From Verrucomicrobiaceae bacterium (lineage in GTDB: Bacteria; Verrucomicrobiota; Verrucomicrobiia; Verrucomicrobiales; Verrucomicrobiaceae), in assembly GCA_016795485.1 (NCBI GenBank), contig JAEUHM010000017.1:1-64000 (forward strand): a stretch of 64,000 nucleotides of DNA, given 5' to 3'. The notes below the pieces were generated by a model that worked only from the letters and a program-made list of their open reading frames with translations, was not told where the DNA came from and made no database searches. Made by a program: the position numbers and the translations under genes. This document shows positions 52,391-61,194 of the stretch, piece by piece (position 1 is the first letter of the stretch; every line of letters begins with the position of its first letter).

Positions 52391-53653
52391 TCAGTCCTTT
52401 TTGCGATCGAGGTCGGCTCCGATGGCGCTGAACTTGTCGTCGATGTGCTCGTAGCCGCGGTCGATGTGGTAAAGGCGGTTGATCTCGGTTTTGCCTTCTG
52501 CCTGGAGGGCGGCGAGGACGAGTGCGGCGGAGGCGCGGAGGTCTGAGGCCATGACGGGTGCGCCTTTGAGCTTCTGGCCGCCGCGGATGCGGGCGGTGGC
52601 GCCTTGGAGGTCGATGTCTGCTCCCATGCGCTTGAGCTCGGCTACGTGCATGAAGCGCTGGGGGAAGATGGTCTCGGTGATGGTGGAGACGTCGTTGATG
52701 ACGGTGGCGAGGGCTCCGAACTGGGCTTGCATGTCGGTGGGGAAGCCTGGGTAGGGCTGGGTGGTGATGTCGAAACCTTTGGCCTGGGGGTTGGGACGGA
52801 TGGTGATGCTGTCTTTGCCGACTTCAAGGGGGAAGCCGGAGTCGATGAGGACTTGGAGCATGGCTTTCATGTGCTCGGGTGCACAGCGGCGGATGGTGAC
52901 GCCTTCTCCGGCCATGGCTGCGGCACAGAGGAAGGTGCCGGCCTCGATGCGGTCTGGGATGACGGTGTGCTCGGCCCCGTGGAGCTCTTTAACGCCATGG
53001 ATGGTGATGGTGTGGGTGCCTGCTCCTTCGATCTTGGCTCCCATTTTGATGAGGAAGTTGGCGAGGTCCTCGACTTCTGGTTCTGCGGCAGCGCCTTCGA
53101 TGACGGTGGTGCCTTTGGCGAGGACGGCTGCCATCATGACGTTGTCGGTGCCGAGGACGGTGGAGCCGTGCTTGCCGAGGAGGTTGATGGTGGAGCCTTT
53201 GAAGTTCTTTTTGGCATCGACGTGGATGTCTCCGCCATCGACGGTGATTTTTGCACCAAGGCCTTCGAGTCCTTTGAGGTGGAGGTCCACGGGGCGGTCT
53301 CCGATGACGCAACCGCCGGGGAGGGAGACGCTGGCCTTCTTTAACCTGCCGGTGAGAGGGCCTAGGACGCAAATGGAGGCGCGCATTTTCCGGACGAGGT
53401 CGTAGGGGGCCACGGATTTGATTTTGGTGGCTTCTACGGTGACGACTCCACTAGCGCGTTCTACTTCTGCGCCTAACTCGGCGAGGATCTGGGTCATGTA
53501 GTTGGTGTCTGAAAGGTCAGGCACGCGGCGGATGACGCATTTTTCCTTGGTGAGGAGGGTGGCGGCGAGGATGGGAAGGGAGCTGTTTTTTGAGCCGGAG
53601 ATGGTGACGCGCCCTTTGAGGGGGGTGGGGCCTTTGACGATGAGCTTTTCCAT
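52391..53653 (-). CDS. murA: UDP-N-acetylglucosamine 1-carboxyvinyltransferase
   Basis: MurA transfers enolpyruvate from PEP to UDP-GlcNAc, the first committed step of peptidoglycan synthesis. The 420-residue length and motifs match: SGSKNSSLPILAATLL, then the active-site loop LPGGCVIGDRPVDLH with catalytic Cys115 (the Cys targeted by fosfomycin, not the Asp of resistant forms), GHGSTVLGTDNVMMAA-like Gly loops, IPDRIEAGTFLCAAAM, GFPTDMQAQFGAL and the C-terminal DLRASAALVLAALQAEGKTEI. It sits alone between tRNA-Ser and the divergent FG-GAP-like gene. Confidence 0.97.
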   Translation of the reverse strand: MEKLIVKGPTPLKGRVTISGSKNSSLPILAATLLTKEKCVIRRVPDLSDTNYMTQILAELGAEVERASGVVTVEATKIKSVAPYDLVRKMRASICVLGPLTGRLKKASVSLPGGCVIGDRPVDLHLKGLEGLGAKITVDGGDIHVDAKKNFKGSTINLLGKHGSTVLGTDNVMMAAVLAKGTTVIEGAAAEPEVEDLANFLIKMGAKIEGAGTHTITIHGVKELHGAEHTVIPDRIEAGTFLCAAAMAGEGVTIRRCAPEHMKAMLQVLIDSGFPLEVGKDSITIRPNPQAKGFDITTQPYPGFPTDMQAQFGALATVINDVSTITETIFPQRFMHVAELKRMGADIDLQGATARIRGGQKLKGAPVMASDLRASAALVLAALQAEGKTEINRLYHIDRGYEHIDDKFSAIGADLDRKKD

Positions 53654-53846
53654 GAATGGAGGAGTGAAGAGAGGTGGTCTGGGGATTGGCTATGGAGAAC
53701 GGTGGGGATAGCGCAAGGCATTTGTCATGCGGAGCGGGCACTTTCTGAGAACGGAGGGGGTGGACAATGGTGTGGGTATCCGACTTTGGTCGTAGGCCGG
53801 AGGTCTGATCGCGCGCGGCGGGTGGATGATGGAGGGTGGGGGCGTG

Positions 53847-56480
53847 ATGAAAACCTTTCTCGTTCTTTTCTTGGCATCGACGTCTCTGCTGACGGCAGGT
53901 ATCAATGCGCCTGTGGAGTTGGTGTTTCCTGCTGGTAGCAGCTACATCTCGCCGAGTTACCAGGGTGTGGCGATGAATGACAGTTACATCCTGGTGGGCT
54001 TCCACTATGCGGATGTGAAGGATGGATCTGGGAAGGTGGTGCCCGGTGCTGGTGAGGTGCAGGTTTTTAGTGCTACAACGGGACAGTTCATCAGGCGGCT
54101 GAAACACCCCAAGCCGATGACGGGCGCGAAGTTTGGTAATCGCGTGGTGTTGTGTGGCAATCTGGCTGCGGTGCTAGACACAAACTTGCGCGTGAATGCA
54201 TTCGACATCTCGACGGGGAACTTGAAGTGGAGCTATCGGCCAACGGATGACACGGAGGCGTTTGTGCTCCACGATGGGTTTGTGGATCACTTGTCCGCTG
54301 ATGCTGGCGGGGTGAAACTGGGGATGTCTACGGCGTGGTGGATCAATTATCCAGGTCTGGGTTTCTATACGGCCCAGGGGTTCGTGGGCCAAGTGAGGGC
54401 TGATGGCTCACCAACGACGATGTTGTATGAGAGCGATGCCCAGGCCATGGGGGGATTTGGCGGGTCAACGGCAGTGGCAGGCAATATGACGGTGGTGGGG
54501 AGTGCTCAATATGATGTGGGTGGCGAGGCTAACAGCGGACTGGTGACTGTGTTCGATGGTAGCACGATGATAGGCCACCTAAATCCAGCAGTAGCGGTGG
54601 CTGAGGATCAGTTTGGCTGTGCAGTGGCGATAACGCGTGATCGGATCGTCGTAGGTGCACGTGGAACGGATCTTCCTGGGAGGGGAAACGCGGGCCGAGT
54701 GTATGTCTTTGACAAGACCAACTTTGGTCTGGTGACTCAAATCGATGCACCTGCGGAACTAGGAGCTGGGGCTAGGTTCGGGGAAACTCTGGCGGGCCAT
54801 GGCTCGCGAGTGTTGATAGGCGGGACTGGCTCGGTGTGGAGTTATGACCTGTGCTCTGGTGATTTGTTGAGGCTAACGAGCACTGGGGCAACGACCACTG
54901 GCTTTGGGCGGAGCGTGGCGGTGTGCTCGCACTCTGCTGTTGTGGCGGATTCTGACGCAACTGGTGGAACCGCATCTCAGGGGCGTGTGTATTTGTATCG
55001 CCATCTGAGCCGGACACTTCCGGCGTATGCAGTGGTCGCCTCTACAAATGAGACTGCACCTGGATGTAAAACGGGCACAGTCTTTGCAGGATTTGGTAAT
55101 ACGGCGCAAGCGACTAACGGGAAAGTGCTTCACTTGGCAACGCTCAAGGGAGGAGAATCCACTTCGGCAACGAACGCCGGTGCTTGGTCAAACCAAGGCA
55201 TGGACTATGCGCTGGTGATGCGCAAAGGCGATGAGTTTGGCAGTGACGTGCTGAGTGCTCCCATCCAGCCGTTCTTTGCGAACGATGGAACGGGCAGATT
55301 CCTGGCCAGATATGTGGAGAGTCAAAAACTGGCGATCTTCCGCGACTCTGGGACGACTGTTTCCCAATTGCTTAAGGAGGGTGGAAGCCTGGTGGTGAAC
55401 GGTAAACATGAGACGATAGCCAAGATTCACGATGTGGCAGGCAGCACAGAGGCGTCCAGCTTCGTCACGGTGGCAGCTAGCAGTCTTCCTGGGTCCGGTG
55501 GTGTGACGCTCTCAAATGATAGTCACATCAGCCGCCACATTGGGGTCTCTATGGTGAATGAGGCCCGTGAGGGGCTTGAGTCCGCTATCTCGGGTGTGAA
55601 TCTGGGGCAGATCTCGCCTCGACTTGCTGTGGAGGCAGGGCGGCTAGCTTATGTGGCAAAACTTGCTAACGCGCCGACCACTGCGGACAGCGCCTTGTTT
55701 GTGAAATCCCTGGGCATCAACAACACACGAGCGATGGCGGTCAAGGGCGATACGGCTCCAAGTGCAGGGAACGCTAAATATTCCTCGTTTGTGAGCACGG
55801 CGATCAATGGAACGGAGACGGTTTTCAAGGCGACCCTCAAAGGCGGTGCCTCGAGCATAACGAGCGGCCTCTGGAGGACTGCATTGATCAACAATAACAC
55901 ACAAGTGGCGACCTATCCAGTGGCGATCCGGCTGCAGCAGGCTGGGGGAATGCCAAATGGGGTAAAATACAGCAAGTTCATGGAGATCTTCATCGCGTCG
56001 AGCGGCGGGATATTGTTCCGCGCTCAAGTGACTGGTCCAAGTATCACGCCCAACAATGATGTGGGTATCTGGCTCCACTCTCAAGGAGTGAATCACCTGT
56101 TGCTGAGAGAAGGTGCACCGGTTCAAGGTGCTAATGGGCCCAAGGTAGGCGTCATCCAGAGAGTGAGTATGGCGAAGGAAGGTCGGTATGCAGTTCTGGT
56201 TTCGCTCAGTGGCACTCCCTCCAGCGCAAACCAAGCCTTATTGAGCGGAAACTTCCTGAGTTCCGCAACTTCCAAGTGGGCACCGTCTTTGGTTCTTCAA
56301 AAAGGTCAGTTTGTGGACAGGCCTACAGCGACACCAATCAAAGGGCTCAAAATGTCAGCCAACCATATTGACGCCAGTGGCTCTGGCAGCAAAGGCCAAG
56401 CCTCCCAGGTGAGTGTTCATGGATTGCTGTTCGTCACGGAGTACGCTAGTGGGAAAGATCTCATTCTCGCAAACCCCTGA
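53847..56480 (+). CDS. Secreted FG-GAP/beta-propeller repeat protein, paralogue of the 40-kb gene
   Basis: From the ATG at 53847 (GGAGGG lies about 10 bases upstream) this protein has about 877 residues and a signal peptide (MKTFLVLFLASTSLLTAG). Propeller-like repeats cover the first half: AKFGNRVVLCGNLAAVLD, DQFGCAVAITRDRIVVGARGTD, ARFGETLAGHGSRVLIGGTG, TGFGRSVAVCSHSAVVADSD. The second half is a repeated beta domain like that of the paralogue. The ends also correspond (SGSGSKGQASQVSVHGLLFV here, AGGKGASHIINSSGQVALVI there). The gene is divergent from murA. Function is unknown; surface or extracellular location is inferred. Confidence 0.85.
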   Translation: MKTFLVLFLASTSLLTAGINAPVELVFPAGSSYISPSYQGVAMNDSYILVGFHYADVKDGSGKVVPGAGEVQVFSATTGQFIRRLKHPKPMTGAKFGNRVVLCGNLAAVLDTNLRVNAFDISTGNLKWSYRPTDDTEAFVLHDGFVDHLSADAGGVKLGMSTAWWINYPGLGFYTAQGFVGQVRADGSPTTMLYESDAQAMGGFGGSTAVAGNMTVVGSAQYDVGGEANSGLVTVFDGSTMIGHLNPAVAVAEDQFGCAVAITRDRIVVGARGTDLPGRGNAGRVYVFDKTNFGLVTQIDAPAELGAGARFGETLAGHGSRVLIGGTGSVWSYDLCSGDLLRLTSTGATTTGFGRSVAVCSHSAVVADSDATGGTASQGRVYLYRHLSRTLPAYAVVASTNETAPGCKTGTVFAGFGNTAQATNGKVLHLATLKGGESTSATNAGAWSNQGMDYALVMRKGDEFGSDVLSAPIQPFFANDGTGRFLARYVESQKLAIFRDSGTTVSQLLKEGGSLVVNGKHETIAKIHDVAGSTEASSFVTVAASSLPGSGGVTLSNDSHISRHIGVSMVNEAREGLESAISGVNLGQISPRLAVEAGRLAYVAKLANAPTTADSALFVKSLGINNTRAMAVKGDTAPSAGNAKYSSFVSTAINGTETVFKATLKGGASSITSGLWRTALINNNTQVATYPVAIRLQQAGGMPNGVKYSKFMEIFIASSGGILFRAQVTGPSITPNNDVGIWLHSQGVNHLLLREGAPVQGANGPKVGVIQRVSMAKEGRYAVLVSLSGTPSSANQALLSGNFLSSATSKWAPSLVLQKGQFVDRPTATPIKGLKMSANHIDASGSGSKGQASQVSVHGLLFVTEYASGKDLILANP

Positions 56481-56492
56481 ATCCCGCTGGCC

Positions 56493-57074
56493 ATGCATAC
56501 CTGCCCTTGGTGCACCACTAACTATGTCAACTGGAAGAGCAGCTGTGATCAGTGCGGCGGTCCGCTGGCGCGGCCACCAGGAATGGAGATTGGTCCGCGT
56601 CCGCCAGAGGCTCCCCGCACTGTCCCGAAGCGCTATGCGCGCAAGGTGATGTGGACTTCAAACATCATGGCACTGGTGGGGCTGGGCTTTTCAGGCGTGG
56701 GACTGCTATTCATCATACCCTTCGTCGTGAATAAGCTCTGGCTGGCCAGTTTTATTCCAGCCTTCTTTTTGTTAGGCGGTGTGTCCATGTTCTGGAGCGC
56801 CTACTCCAACGCTCGCTCACGACTGCGTGCCTTCAGATATGGTAAAATCGTAGAGGGCAAAGTCAGAAGTGTCCGCTCCGATACCTCCCAAAGCGTGAAC
56901 AACCAGCACCCTTACAAGCTTACGTACCACTTCCCTGTCGGAGACACTCTGCAGGAAGGCACCATCGTGACTTTTGACAGCACTGCGTGGGAGCGGCAGC
57001 CGGGTCAGCCACTTTGGGTGCTCTACGATGAACAAGACCCTGAGTGCAACGCCATCTATCCACCTTTGGCGTGA
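56493..57074 (+). CDS. Zinc-ribbon membrane protein with DUF3592-like domain
   Basis: This 193-residue protein begins with a zinc ribbon (CPWCTTNYVNWKSSCDQC). Two TM segments follow (IMALVGLGFSGVGLLFIIPFVV and LASFIPAFFLLGGVSMFWSAY), then a beta-rich DUF3592-like domain (KIVEGKVRSVRSDTSQSVN, YKLTYHFPVGDTLQEGTIVTFDS, PLWVLYDEQDPECN). It starts 12 bp after the FG-GAP-like gene, so it is probably co-transcribed. The DUF3592 family is often a membrane-associated module of unknown role. Confidence 0.8.
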   Translation: MHTCPWCTTNYVNWKSSCDQCGGPLARPPGMEIGPRPPEAPRTVPKRYARKVMWTSNIMALVGLGFSGVGLLFIIPFVVNKLWLASFIPAFFLLGGVSMFWSAYSNARSRLRAFRYGKIVEGKVRSVRSDTSQSVNNQHPYKLTYHFPVGDTLQEGTIVTFDSTAWERQPGQPLWVLYDEQDPECNAIYPPLA

Positions 57075-57137
57075 AAGGCTGCAAACTCGTGCTTCCTCGC
57101 TTGGCATCGGGCCGGAAGAGGTTAGCTTTTACAAAAC

Positions 57138-57893
57138 ATGTCAGCGAATCCCCGCAGGAGCGATCCCCCAGCCACTCCGCGTCATTTCGCCCCTACTCGC
57201 TGGAGTCTAGTGCTGCACGCGCATCGCTCAGACGACAGAAGCGGGGCTGATGCGCTGGCAGAACTGTGCCGAGCCTACTGGCTGCCGTTGTTCGGGTATT
57301 TACGTGGCCGAGGTTACGATCCACACTCAGCGGAGGATCTGGTGCAGGGTTTTTTTGAGGAAGTGCTGGAGCAAGAGACTTTCAGCAAGGCAGACCCTGA
57401 TCGCGGGCAGTTTCGCACGTTCCTGCTAAGTTGTCTGCATCATTATGTTGCCCGTCAGCATCAGCGTGAGGCCAGAGCCAAGCGAGGTGGTGGCCAGCGT
57501 TTACTACCGCTGGATGTGGACGCGGATGAAGCGGAGGCCCGGTATCTCCGTGAGTTGACAGATGCCTCAGGCACTCCTGAGGAGCACTTCGACAGGCTCT
57601 GGGCGCTGACTTTGCTGGATCGTGCGGTGAACAAACTGCGAGCTCAGCACGAGGGAGCCGCAGCAGCACAACGATTCGCCGTGTTGCAGCCATATTTGGT
57701 CGGAGCGCGGGGGGACGTGCCGCTTGAAGAGGCTGCTCAGAAGCTTGGATTGACGCCTCAAGCAGTGAAATCAGCTGTGTTTAGGCTCAGGCAGCGATTC
57801 TCTGAGATTGTGCGCGAGGAACTCAGGGAACTGGTGGAGAACGATGCGGATGTGCAGGACGAACTCCGCTACCTGCTTGGTTGCATCAGTTGA
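57138..57893 (+). CDS. ECF-type RNA polymerase sigma factor
   Basis: This 251-residue sigma-70 family protein belongs to the group that in Planctomycetes and Verrucomicrobiota pairs with Ser/Thr kinases. Region 2 reads ALAELCRAYWLPLFGYLRGRGYDPHSAEDLVQGFFEEVLE. Region 4 helix-turn-helix reads DVPLEEAAQKLGLTPQAVKSAVFRLRQRFSEIVREEL. The N-terminal FAPTRWSLVLHAH is typical of this subgroup. No anti-sigma gene is adjacent; the downstream kinase may control it by phosphorylation. The gap to the kinase is about 33 bp. Confidence 0.92.
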   Translation: MSANPRRSDPPATPRHFAPTRWSLVLHAHRSDDRSGADALAELCRAYWLPLFGYLRGRGYDPHSAEDLVQGFFEEVLEQETFSKADPDRGQFRTFLLSCLHHYVARQHQREARAKRGGGQRLLPLDVDADEAEARYLRELTDASGTPEEHFDRLWALTLLDRAVNKLRAQHEGAAAAQRFAVLQPYLVGARGDVPLEEAAQKLGLTPQAVKSAVFRLRQRFSEIVREELRELVENDADVQDELRYLLGCIS

Positions 57894-57926
57894 TGCGGAA
57901 CGCGAAGAGCGGTATGTTTTCGGAAA

Positions 57927-59726
57927 TTGACCGCTTCCCTCAATAGTTCTGAAGTCTCCACGCAAACTTGCCCAAAGTGTGGCAAGCCTGTGCCGCATGG
58001 CTTGATGACGGGGGTGTGCAGGCGGTGCATGGCAGCAGCGATGCTTGCTGAAGCCGATGAGCTAGGACCGTTTGCAACGGTCGATGACCCAGAGATGATC
58101 CTCAGCCGGGTAGCAGACTACGATGTGCTGCGTGTTCTTGGGCGTGGAGGCATGGGGGTCGTCTGCCGGGCAAGAGATCGGCTCCTAGGCCGGGAAGTAG
58201 CACTCAAGCTGATGCACTCCGGAGTTCTAGCCAGTGATGAAGAACTCAGGCGGTTCAACACTGAGGCGGAAGCTGTGGCGAGGCTCCGTCACCCTCACCT
58301 AGTCACTATTTATGATGCGGGCGAGGCTGATGGCCAAGCCTACTACACGATGACGTTGGCTGAGGGAGGCACCCTGTCTAGTCGATTAAAGGATGGTCCT
58401 CTCCCACCACGTGCAGCAGCTGAACTCGTAAGTTGTCTGGCAGAGGCCGTCCATCATGCACACGCAAGGGGCGTGCTCCATCGAGATTTGAAGCCGGCCA
58501 ATGTTCTCTTTGATGCGGAAGGACGTCCGCTCGTGAGCGACTTCGGTCTGGCACGCCTGACAGCGAATGCCACGATCACTCGTAGCGGTGCTCTTCTCGG
58601 CACGCCAGGCTATCTCGCTCCTGAAGTTGCGAGTGGTGCCGCAGGGCACACCACTAGCAGTGACGTATATGCCTTGGGCGTCATTCTCTATGAATGTCTG
58701 ACCGGTAGGCCGCCCTTTGAGCATGAGTCGCCCCTGGTGCTGCTAAAACTGATTGCTGACAACGATCCAGTGCCGCCTTCCAGCATTGCTAAGGGCGTAG
58801 ACAGTGATTTAGAAGCCATATGCTTGTTAGCTATGGAAAAAGCGCCTTCAAGGCGCTACAGCAGCGCTGAAGCGCTGGCTACGGATCTCCGGCATTGGCT
58901 CAAAGGGGAAGATGTCACTGCGCGGCGGCTGCCATATACCGAGCGGTTTTGGCGTTGGGCACAGCGGCACCAAGCACGTGCCGTTCTATACACGATGACT
59001 GCGGTGTCCCTGGTGATTCTCACGGTGACTTCCGCAGTGATGAACGTGTTCCTCACCAACGAACAACACGCCACTCGTGACTCCATGCGCCGAAGTGAAG
59101 CCCGGCGTGCAGAACTCCTCACCAGATTTGCGTCCAGACTTCTACAAACAGACGACGGATGGGATGAGGCCGCCGACTACCTCACAGAAGCGGCGACATT
59201 ACAAACGGGAGACCCCGTGCGTGATCGCAGCGTTCTTTTCCGTCTTCACATCCTCGATCGGCTAAAGAGTCTGCCAGGCGAACCATGGCCGCAGTGGGAT
59301 GGCACAGGCCTGCAATCGGTCGCATTCTCAGCAGAAGGTATCTGCGTTCTCACTACCACTACGGGAACGATGCATCTCGTCGGAGCAGGAGCGCTCCCAT
59401 CGGATCATGTTGGCGGAACGCGAGGCAGAGACTCGCAATCAAAAGGATTGGTGAAGCCCGCAGACGATGGAACTGTAAATGTTGCGGGTCGCGGCCTGCC
59501 ACTAAAGCTGCCAGCTGTTAAAGCCCAATTGTCTCCAGACGGACAGTTCGTGGCCACGATTACGACTGGTGGCGATCTACAGATTTGGGAGTCAGCCAAT
59601 GGCCAGGCCGTGTCGCCAGCGATCAAGTTGCCCGAAATCGAAAGCCCAAGTCTGGTGTGGGAGGGTAACGGCAAACATCGTCTTGCTATCTGGTCGCCCA
59701 CCAAAGCGCTTTTGCTCGACTGGTAG
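57927..59726 (+). CDS. Ser/Thr protein kinase with zinc ribbon, TM and short WD-like tail
   Basis: This 599-residue protein starts with TTG (57927); no ATG or GTG occurs in frame nearby. A zinc ribbon CPKCGKPVPHGLMTGVCRRC (residues 15-34) is followed by a Hanks-type kinase domain: LGRGGMGVVCRARD (Gly loop), EVALKLM (Lys), LHRDLKPANVLF (catalytic), VSDFGLA, GTPGYLAPEV. A TM (VLYTMTAVSLVILTVTSAVMNVFL, about residues 350-373) leads to an extracytoplasmic tail with two to three WD40-like segments (LQSVAFSAEGICVLTTTTG, VKAQLSPDGQFVATITTGGDLQIWES). Family members often carry six or more blades, so the sensor may be truncated or non-propeller. The upstream ATG at 57893 opens only a 17-codon frame. 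Confidence 0.9.
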   Translation: MTASLNSSEVSTQTCPKCGKPVPHGLMTGVCRRCMAAAMLAEADELGPFATVDDPEMILSRVADYDVLRVLGRGGMGVVCRARDRLLGREVALKLMHSGVLASDEELRRFNTEAEAVARLRHPHLVTIYDAGEADGQAYYTMTLAEGGTLSSRLKDGPLPPRAAAELVSCLAEAVHHAHARGVLHRDLKPANVLFDAEGRPLVSDFGLARLTANATITRSGALLGTPGYLAPEVASGAAGHTTSSDVYALGVILYECLTGRPPFEHESPLVLLKLIADNDPVPPSSIAKGVDSDLEAICLLAMEKAPSRRYSSAEALATDLRHWLKGEDVTARRLPYTERFWRWAQRHQARAVLYTMTAVSLVILTVTSAVMNVFLTNEQHATRDSMRRSEARRAELLTRFASRLLQTDDGWDEAADYLTEAATLQTGDPVRDRSVLFRLHILDRLKSLPGEPWPQWDGTGLQSVAFSAEGICVLTTTTGTMHLVGAGALPSDHVGGTRGRDSQSKGLVKPADDGTVNVAGRGLPLKLPAVKAQLSPDGQFVATITTGGDLQIWESANGQAVSPAIKLPEIESPSLVWEGNGKHRLAIWSPTKALLLDW

Positions 59727-59733
59727 CATCCTG

Positions 59734-61140
59734 TTAACTGATTACCGGTAATTGGAACTCCTCGCGATACTCTTCATCGCAAAGTTTGTTCGCCTCATTG
59801 GAAAACTCGCCCGTGAATCGTTCGCTAACGGGATCAAATCTTAGTGTGGGGCCGGTTATCGCCAAATCCTGAGTCATGTCGATCTTATTTGCAGCGAGGT
59901 TGGCCTTAAAATCCTCCAGGGTCTCTAGAGCCATCGGTATGCCTTTGATTCGCTCCTGAATCTCGCCTTCCGGCAATTTCTTGCCCAACCGCCAACTGAT
60001 ATTGGCCATGTGGGCAAGAGCTGCAGAGTAGTGGCCATGCAAGATGGACTGATGGCTGCTCACGAGTTTGCCTTGGCGGATGGCATTGATCCAGTTCTGT
60101 TGATGATTTCCACCATCATCGAGGCTGAACTTTTTAATGAGATTGCCTTTCAGGTCGAATGCCTTGCTTTCGGCCAGGAATCCGCCTTCACAGTGCACCA
60201 CGTTTCCAATGCGGATGCCCTGGTATGCTGGTGATTGCCCCCAGTCCATGTCTTTCATGGGGAGTCCACGATTATCGAACAAAAGCGGCGCGCCTTCGGC
60301 ATATTGAAAAAGTGCCAGTTGATTGTTAGGGCTCTCCCCATCGTCAATGTAACCCCATCTCTGGCCAAGACTCATTGCAGTCAGCGGATGAGCTTCTTGT
60401 GCCAACGCCCAACGTGCCACATCCAACTGATGCGGGCCCTGATTACCGATGTCACCATTGCCGTAGGGCCATTGCCAATGCCAATCATAGTGGAAGAGTT
60501 TTCTCATCACCGGGGTCATCGGACGAGGGCCACACCAAAGGTTGTAGTCGATCTGCTTGTTGACGGATTTCGGTTTATCCACCTTACCAATGCTTTCCCG
60601 GGTTTTGAAGTTCAGTCCCCGTGACAAGGTGACCGTTCCAAAATGGCCTTCCTTGATCCAAGCGAATGCTTCATCCCATCCCGTATCGGCACGACGTTGC
60701 ATGCCGTGGGTAACGACTAAGTTTGGTCGCTTGGCTGCGGCTTCCGCGAGGAGGCGACCTTCACGGATGTTATGAGAAATCGGCTTCTCCACGTAAACAT
60801 GCTTTCCATGTTGTATAGCCGTCAGGGCGATCAGCGCGTGGGTGTGATTGGGCGTGGCGATCATGATCGCGTCCACATCCTTATCTTCACACAGCTTTCG
60901 GAAGTCTTGGTACTTCTTCACGCTCAACCCAGCAGAGTGCTCGTCGAGTTCACGAGAATCACAGTCGCACAGCGCTACGACCTTGCAGTAGTCAAGTTTT
61001 TGCAGGTCGGCTAAATGGTATTTACCACGACCGTGGAGGCCGCAAATGGCGACTCTCACATCATCCGTCGAACGTTTTGGTCCACACCCTACCGTTAGCA
61101 GGGCAGTGCTTTGAATAAGAAAATGACGGCGTGTGGGCAT
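59734..61140 (-). CDS. Tat-exported Gfo/Idh/MocA-family oxidoreductase
   Basis: This 468-residue protein has a Tat leader MPTRRHFLIQSTALLTVGC; the Cys after TVG could be a lipobox. The NAD-binding fold begins VRVAICGLHGRGKYHLADL. 'VEKPISHNIREGRLLAEAAAKRP' carries the family EKP motif, and 'GPHQLDVARWALAQEAHP' the GxH-type active-site segment. 'GNGDIGNQGPHQ' is typical of secreted members in Planctomycetes and Verrucomicrobiota. The sugar or inositol substrate is unknown. It is convergent with the kinase gene, with a 7-bp gap. Confidence 0.93.
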   Translation of the reverse strand: MPTRRHFLIQSTALLTVGCGPKRSTDDVRVAICGLHGRGKYHLADLQKLDYCKVVALCDCDSRELDEHSAGLSVKKYQDFRKLCEDKDVDAIMIATPNHTHALIALTAIQHGKHVYVEKPISHNIREGRLLAEAAAKRPNLVVTHGMQRRADTGWDEAFAWIKEGHFGTVTLSRGLNFKTRESIGKVDKPKSVNKQIDYNLWCGPRPMTPVMRKLFHYDWHWQWPYGNGDIGNQGPHQLDVARWALAQEAHPLTAMSLGQRWGYIDDGESPNNQLALFQYAEGAPLLFDNRGLPMKDMDWGQSPAYQGIRIGNVVHCEGGFLAESKAFDLKGNLIKKFSLDDGGNHQQNWINAIRQGKLVSSHQSILHGHYSAALAHMANISWRLGKKLPEGEIQERIKGIPMALETLEDFKANLAANKIDMTQDLAITGPTLRFDPVSERFTGEFSNEANKLCDEEYREEFQLPVIS

Positions 61141-61194
61141 TGGCTTGAATCAATCCGGGAACATAACAGAGGCAAGTATCCTCCCAGGTTGATT

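Noticed and set aside
57893-57946. 17-codon ATG frame overlapping the sigma-factor stop (TGATG)
   Set aside because: It looked like a coupled kinase start with a frameshift, but the TTG at 57927 gives a natural N-terminus leading directly into the zinc ribbon, so a frameshift is not needed.
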